From: Bosea beijingensis
Lineage (GTDB): Bacteria > Pseudomonadota > Alphaproteobacteria > Rhizobiales > Beijerinckiaceae
Assembly: GCF_030758975.1 (NCBI RefSeq)
Contig: NZ_CP132359.1
Location: 5,536,177 to 5,543,199, forward strand
Length of the DNA stretch: 7,023 bases
Reading direction: 5' to 3'
The notes under the pieces are model-generated. The model ran no database searches, was not told the origin of the DNA, and was given only the letters and a program-made list of their open reading frames with translations. Positions within the stretch are counted from its first letter, which is position 1. The number at the start of each line of letters is the position of its first letter. A program made the translations under genes and the position numbers. This document shows, piece by piece, positions 5,918 to 7,023 of this stretch.

Positions 5918-6153
5918 GCGAGGCCGCCAGCGAGGAGGATGATCCCGAGACCGTGATCGCGAAGCTCTCCGATGCCAAGGCATTGCGCGGCTGCCTGGAG
6001 ACCCTGCCGGCTCCGCGTCGCGGCATGGTGCTGCTCGCCTTCGTGCAGGGGCTGAGCCATGGCGAGATCGCCGGCAGGCTCGGCATGCCGCTCGGGACGG
6101 TTAAATCCTGGATCCGCCGATCCCTGATCGCACTCAAGGAATGCCTTGGATGA
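5918..6153 (+). pseudogene. ECF sigma factor, C-terminal (region 4) fragment
   Basis: About 78 residues, from REAASEEDDPETVIAKLSD through CLETLPAPRRGMVLLAF to a helix-turn-helix (GLSHGEIAGRLGMPLGTVKSW, then IRRSLIALKECLG), form sigma region 4, which contacts the -35 element. The family is the SigK-like ECF group that is paired with RskA anti-sigma factors. Region 2 (-10 recognition, core binding) and the linker are missing: upstream of about 5918 the DNA is antisense arsC. The stop TGA (6151-6153) overlaps the rskA ATG (6150-6152), so the two were translationally coupled. A much longer open frame runs back to 4717, but that part is antisense to acr3 and has no sigma features. The fragment alone should not work as a sigma factor. 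Confidence 0.85.
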
Positions 6154-6872
6154 CGCAGGAACCCGACCGCGAGATCCTTGCTGGAGAATATGTGCTCGGC
6201 CTGTTCGAGGGCGCAGAGAAGGAGGCCTTCGAGAAGCGGATGGCGGGTGACGCAAAGCTGGATGCCGCGGTAACCCGCTGGCAGACGCGATTGGCGCCGA
6301 TCGACGCGACCGCACGAATGGTCGCGCCATCCTCCGGGCTCTGGCAGCGCATCGAGAGCGGCCTTGACCGCGCGCCCGCTCCAAGCCCGGCCGTGGCTGC
6401 ACGGCCGGCGTTCGGCGCGCGGATCTCGCAGTGGTGGGACAATCTCTGGCTCTGGCGCGGGGCCGCTTTGGCCGGCATTGCCGCCGCGCTCCTGCTGGCT
6501 TTCGGGCTCGTCGCGGCCCTTGACCGCGCGCGTCGTCAGCCCGTGATGGTCGCCGTTCTGCTCACCGACACCAATGTCGCAGCGGCCGTCGTGAACACAT
6601 TCGCCGATGGGCGCGTCGAGTTGCTGCCGCTTCAGGATATCGCCGTGCCGCAGGGACGTGCGCTGGAAATCTGGACGCTGTGGGACCGCGCCGCCGGGCC
6701 GCGTTCGGTCGGTCTCATCGACCGGGCCCGCGCCGTGCCCCTGCGATTGGACAACCTGCCGCTTGGCGCTGACCAGCTCTTCGAGATCACGGTGGAACCT
6801 GCCACCGGTTCTCCCACGGGTCGCCCGACCGGCCCGATCGTCGCGAAGGGGCTGACCACGCGGCGTCTCTAG
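6150..6872 (+). CDS. RskA-family anti-sigma-K factor
   Basis: This 240-residue single-pass inner-membrane anti-sigma factor would hold its ECF sigma inactive until proteolysed. The cytoplasmic anti-sigma part (about residues 8-50) opens with EILAGEYVLGLFEGAEKEAF and ends TRWQTRLAPID. A membrane helix is at about 104-124 (GAALAGIAAALLLAFGLVAAL). The periplasmic RskA domain carries GRALEIWTLWDR, PRSVGLI and the hallmark SPTGRPTGPIVAKG near the C-terminus. I chose ATG 6150 because it makes the classic ATGA overlap with the sigma stop and has AAGGA about 9 bases upstream; ATG 6141 is a longer alternative by three residues. The gene is complete, with TAG at 6870-6872 lying in a hairpin. Its sigma partner is truncated here. 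Confidence 0.92.
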   Translation: MTQEPDREILAGEYVLGLFEGAEKEAFEKRMAGDAKLDAAVTRWQTRLAPIDATARMVAPSSGLWQRIESGLDRAPAPSPAVAARPAFGARISQWWDNLWLWRGAALAGIAAALLLAFGLVAALDRARRQPVMVAVLLTDTNVAAAVVNTFADGRVELLPLQDIAVPQGRALEIWTLWDRAAGPRSVGLIDRARAVPLRLDNLPLGADQLFEITVEPATGSPTGRPTGPIVAKGLTTRRL

Positions 6873-6898
6873 GAGACGATGTGGCAAGAAACGCCGCG
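6859..6898. terminator. Bidirectional terminator-like inverted repeat between convergent rskA and cfa
   Basis: A perfect 8-bp inverted repeat (CGCGGCGT at 6859-6866, ACGCCGCG at 6891-6898) spans the end of rskA and the 30-base gap to the convergent synthase gene. A second, overlapping hairpin, CGTCTC-TAG-GAGACG (6864-6878), has the rskA stop codon as its 3-base loop. The two structures compete for 6864-6866. No T-tract follows, so termination is plausible but unproven. Confidence 0.55.
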
Positions 6899-6902
6899 CC
6901 CG

Positions 6903-7023
6903 TCAGCGGCCTTGCAGGGCGATGAGGTTGACGTCGATCGTCCGGGCGCGGAAGCCGGCTTCGCAATAGCAGAGATAGAACTCCCAGAGCCGGCGAAACG
7001 GCTCGTCGAAGCCCAGCGGCGCG
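6903..7023 (-). CDS. cfa: Cyclopropane-fatty-acyl-phospholipid synthase family protein, C-terminal end
   Basis: The 40 visible C-terminal residues, read on the minus strand from the window edge, include APLGFDEPFRRLWEFYLCYC and EAGFRARTIDVNLIALQGR. This is the characteristic tail of SAM-dependent cyclopropane fatty acid synthases (GFDExFxRxWExYLxYCExGFR), which methylenate unsaturated acyl chains of membrane phospholipids. The stop TGA is at 6903-6905. The SAM-binding fold lies beyond the window. The gene faces rskA and shares a 30-base intergenic gap with it. CFA genes often sit near ECF sigma/anti-sigma pairs in alphaproteobacteria, so this arrangement looks native. A related mycolic-acid-type methyltransferase of the same family cannot be excluded. 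Confidence 0.85.
   Translation of the reverse strand, partial: APLGFDEPFRRLWEFYLCYCEAGFRARTIDVNLIALQGR

Noticed and set aside
394..5925. Transposon or integron as the cause of the gene breaks
   Set aside because: I found no transposase or integrase fragment, no terminal inverted repeats shared between breakpoints, no attC-like sites and no target duplications.
4717..6153. A 478-codon plus-strand open frame ending in the sigma factor
   Set aside because: Its first 400 codons are antisense to acr3 and arsC, very rich in Arg/Asp/Gln and without family likeness. Only the last roughly 78 residues are sigma region 4, joined by chance frame continuity at the breakpoint.
5487..6887. A 466-codon minus-strand open frame opposite the sigma and rskA genes
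   Set aside because: It is antisense to well-supported sigma/RskA coding sequence and out of frame with acr3 and arsC, with no recognisable domain.

Overview
The base composition is uniformly GC-rich. The gene content is a dipeptide-type ABC permease, a CPC-type heavy-metal ATPase with a His-rich loop, a DUF4394 protein, an ars cluster with Acr3, and an ECF sigma/RskA pair facing a cyclopropane-fatty-acid synthase. Together these suggest an alphaproteobacterium of the Hyphomicrobiales, perhaps Bosea-like. That placement is inference from protein style, not from any marker gene.

The main result is that the window is a mosaic. It reads as six blocks of ordinary-looking DNA, and most blocks begin or end inside a gene. 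Block A (1 to about 410) is the 5' part of a permease gene on the minus strand. Block B (about 420-2708) is a Zn/Cd/Pb P1B-ATPase that has lost its native start and its last two membrane helices. Block C (about 2710-3585) is the 3' end of a DUF4394 gene, a terminator hairpin, and the 3' end of a SulP/STAS transporter gene. Block D (about 3586-4450) is the 3' end of a haloacetate-dehalogenase-like gene carrying a one-base frameshift, convergent with the 3' end of a RocB-like M20 peptidase gene. Block E (about 4451-5917), all on the minus strand, is the first 23 codons of an arsR gene with its promoter/operator, a complete acr3, and an arsC lacking its catalytic cysteine. Block F (about 5918-7023) is the 3' end of an ECF sigma factor gene, a complete rskA anti-sigma gene, a hairpin, and the 3' end of a cyclopropane-fatty-acid synthase gene.

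Only acr3 and rskA are complete. In functional terms the window holds remnants of metal resistance (Zn/Cd efflux, arsenic efflux and reduction) and one end of an envelope-stress regulatory module. None of these systems is whole here: acr3 lacks a working arsC and arsR beside it, and rskA lacks the N-terminal part of its sigma partner. The five breakpoints in about 5.5 kb show no insertion-sequence ends, target duplications or Ns. Two of them join the broken 5' sides of two genes head to head. The simplest explanation is a chimeric assembly or amplification product built from pieces of one genome or of similar genomes. Real scrambling in a decaying region is the alternative. I see no convincing new biological system. 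The only gene-free stretch of note, 3106-3309, holds a terminator hairpin and otherwise nothing I recognise.
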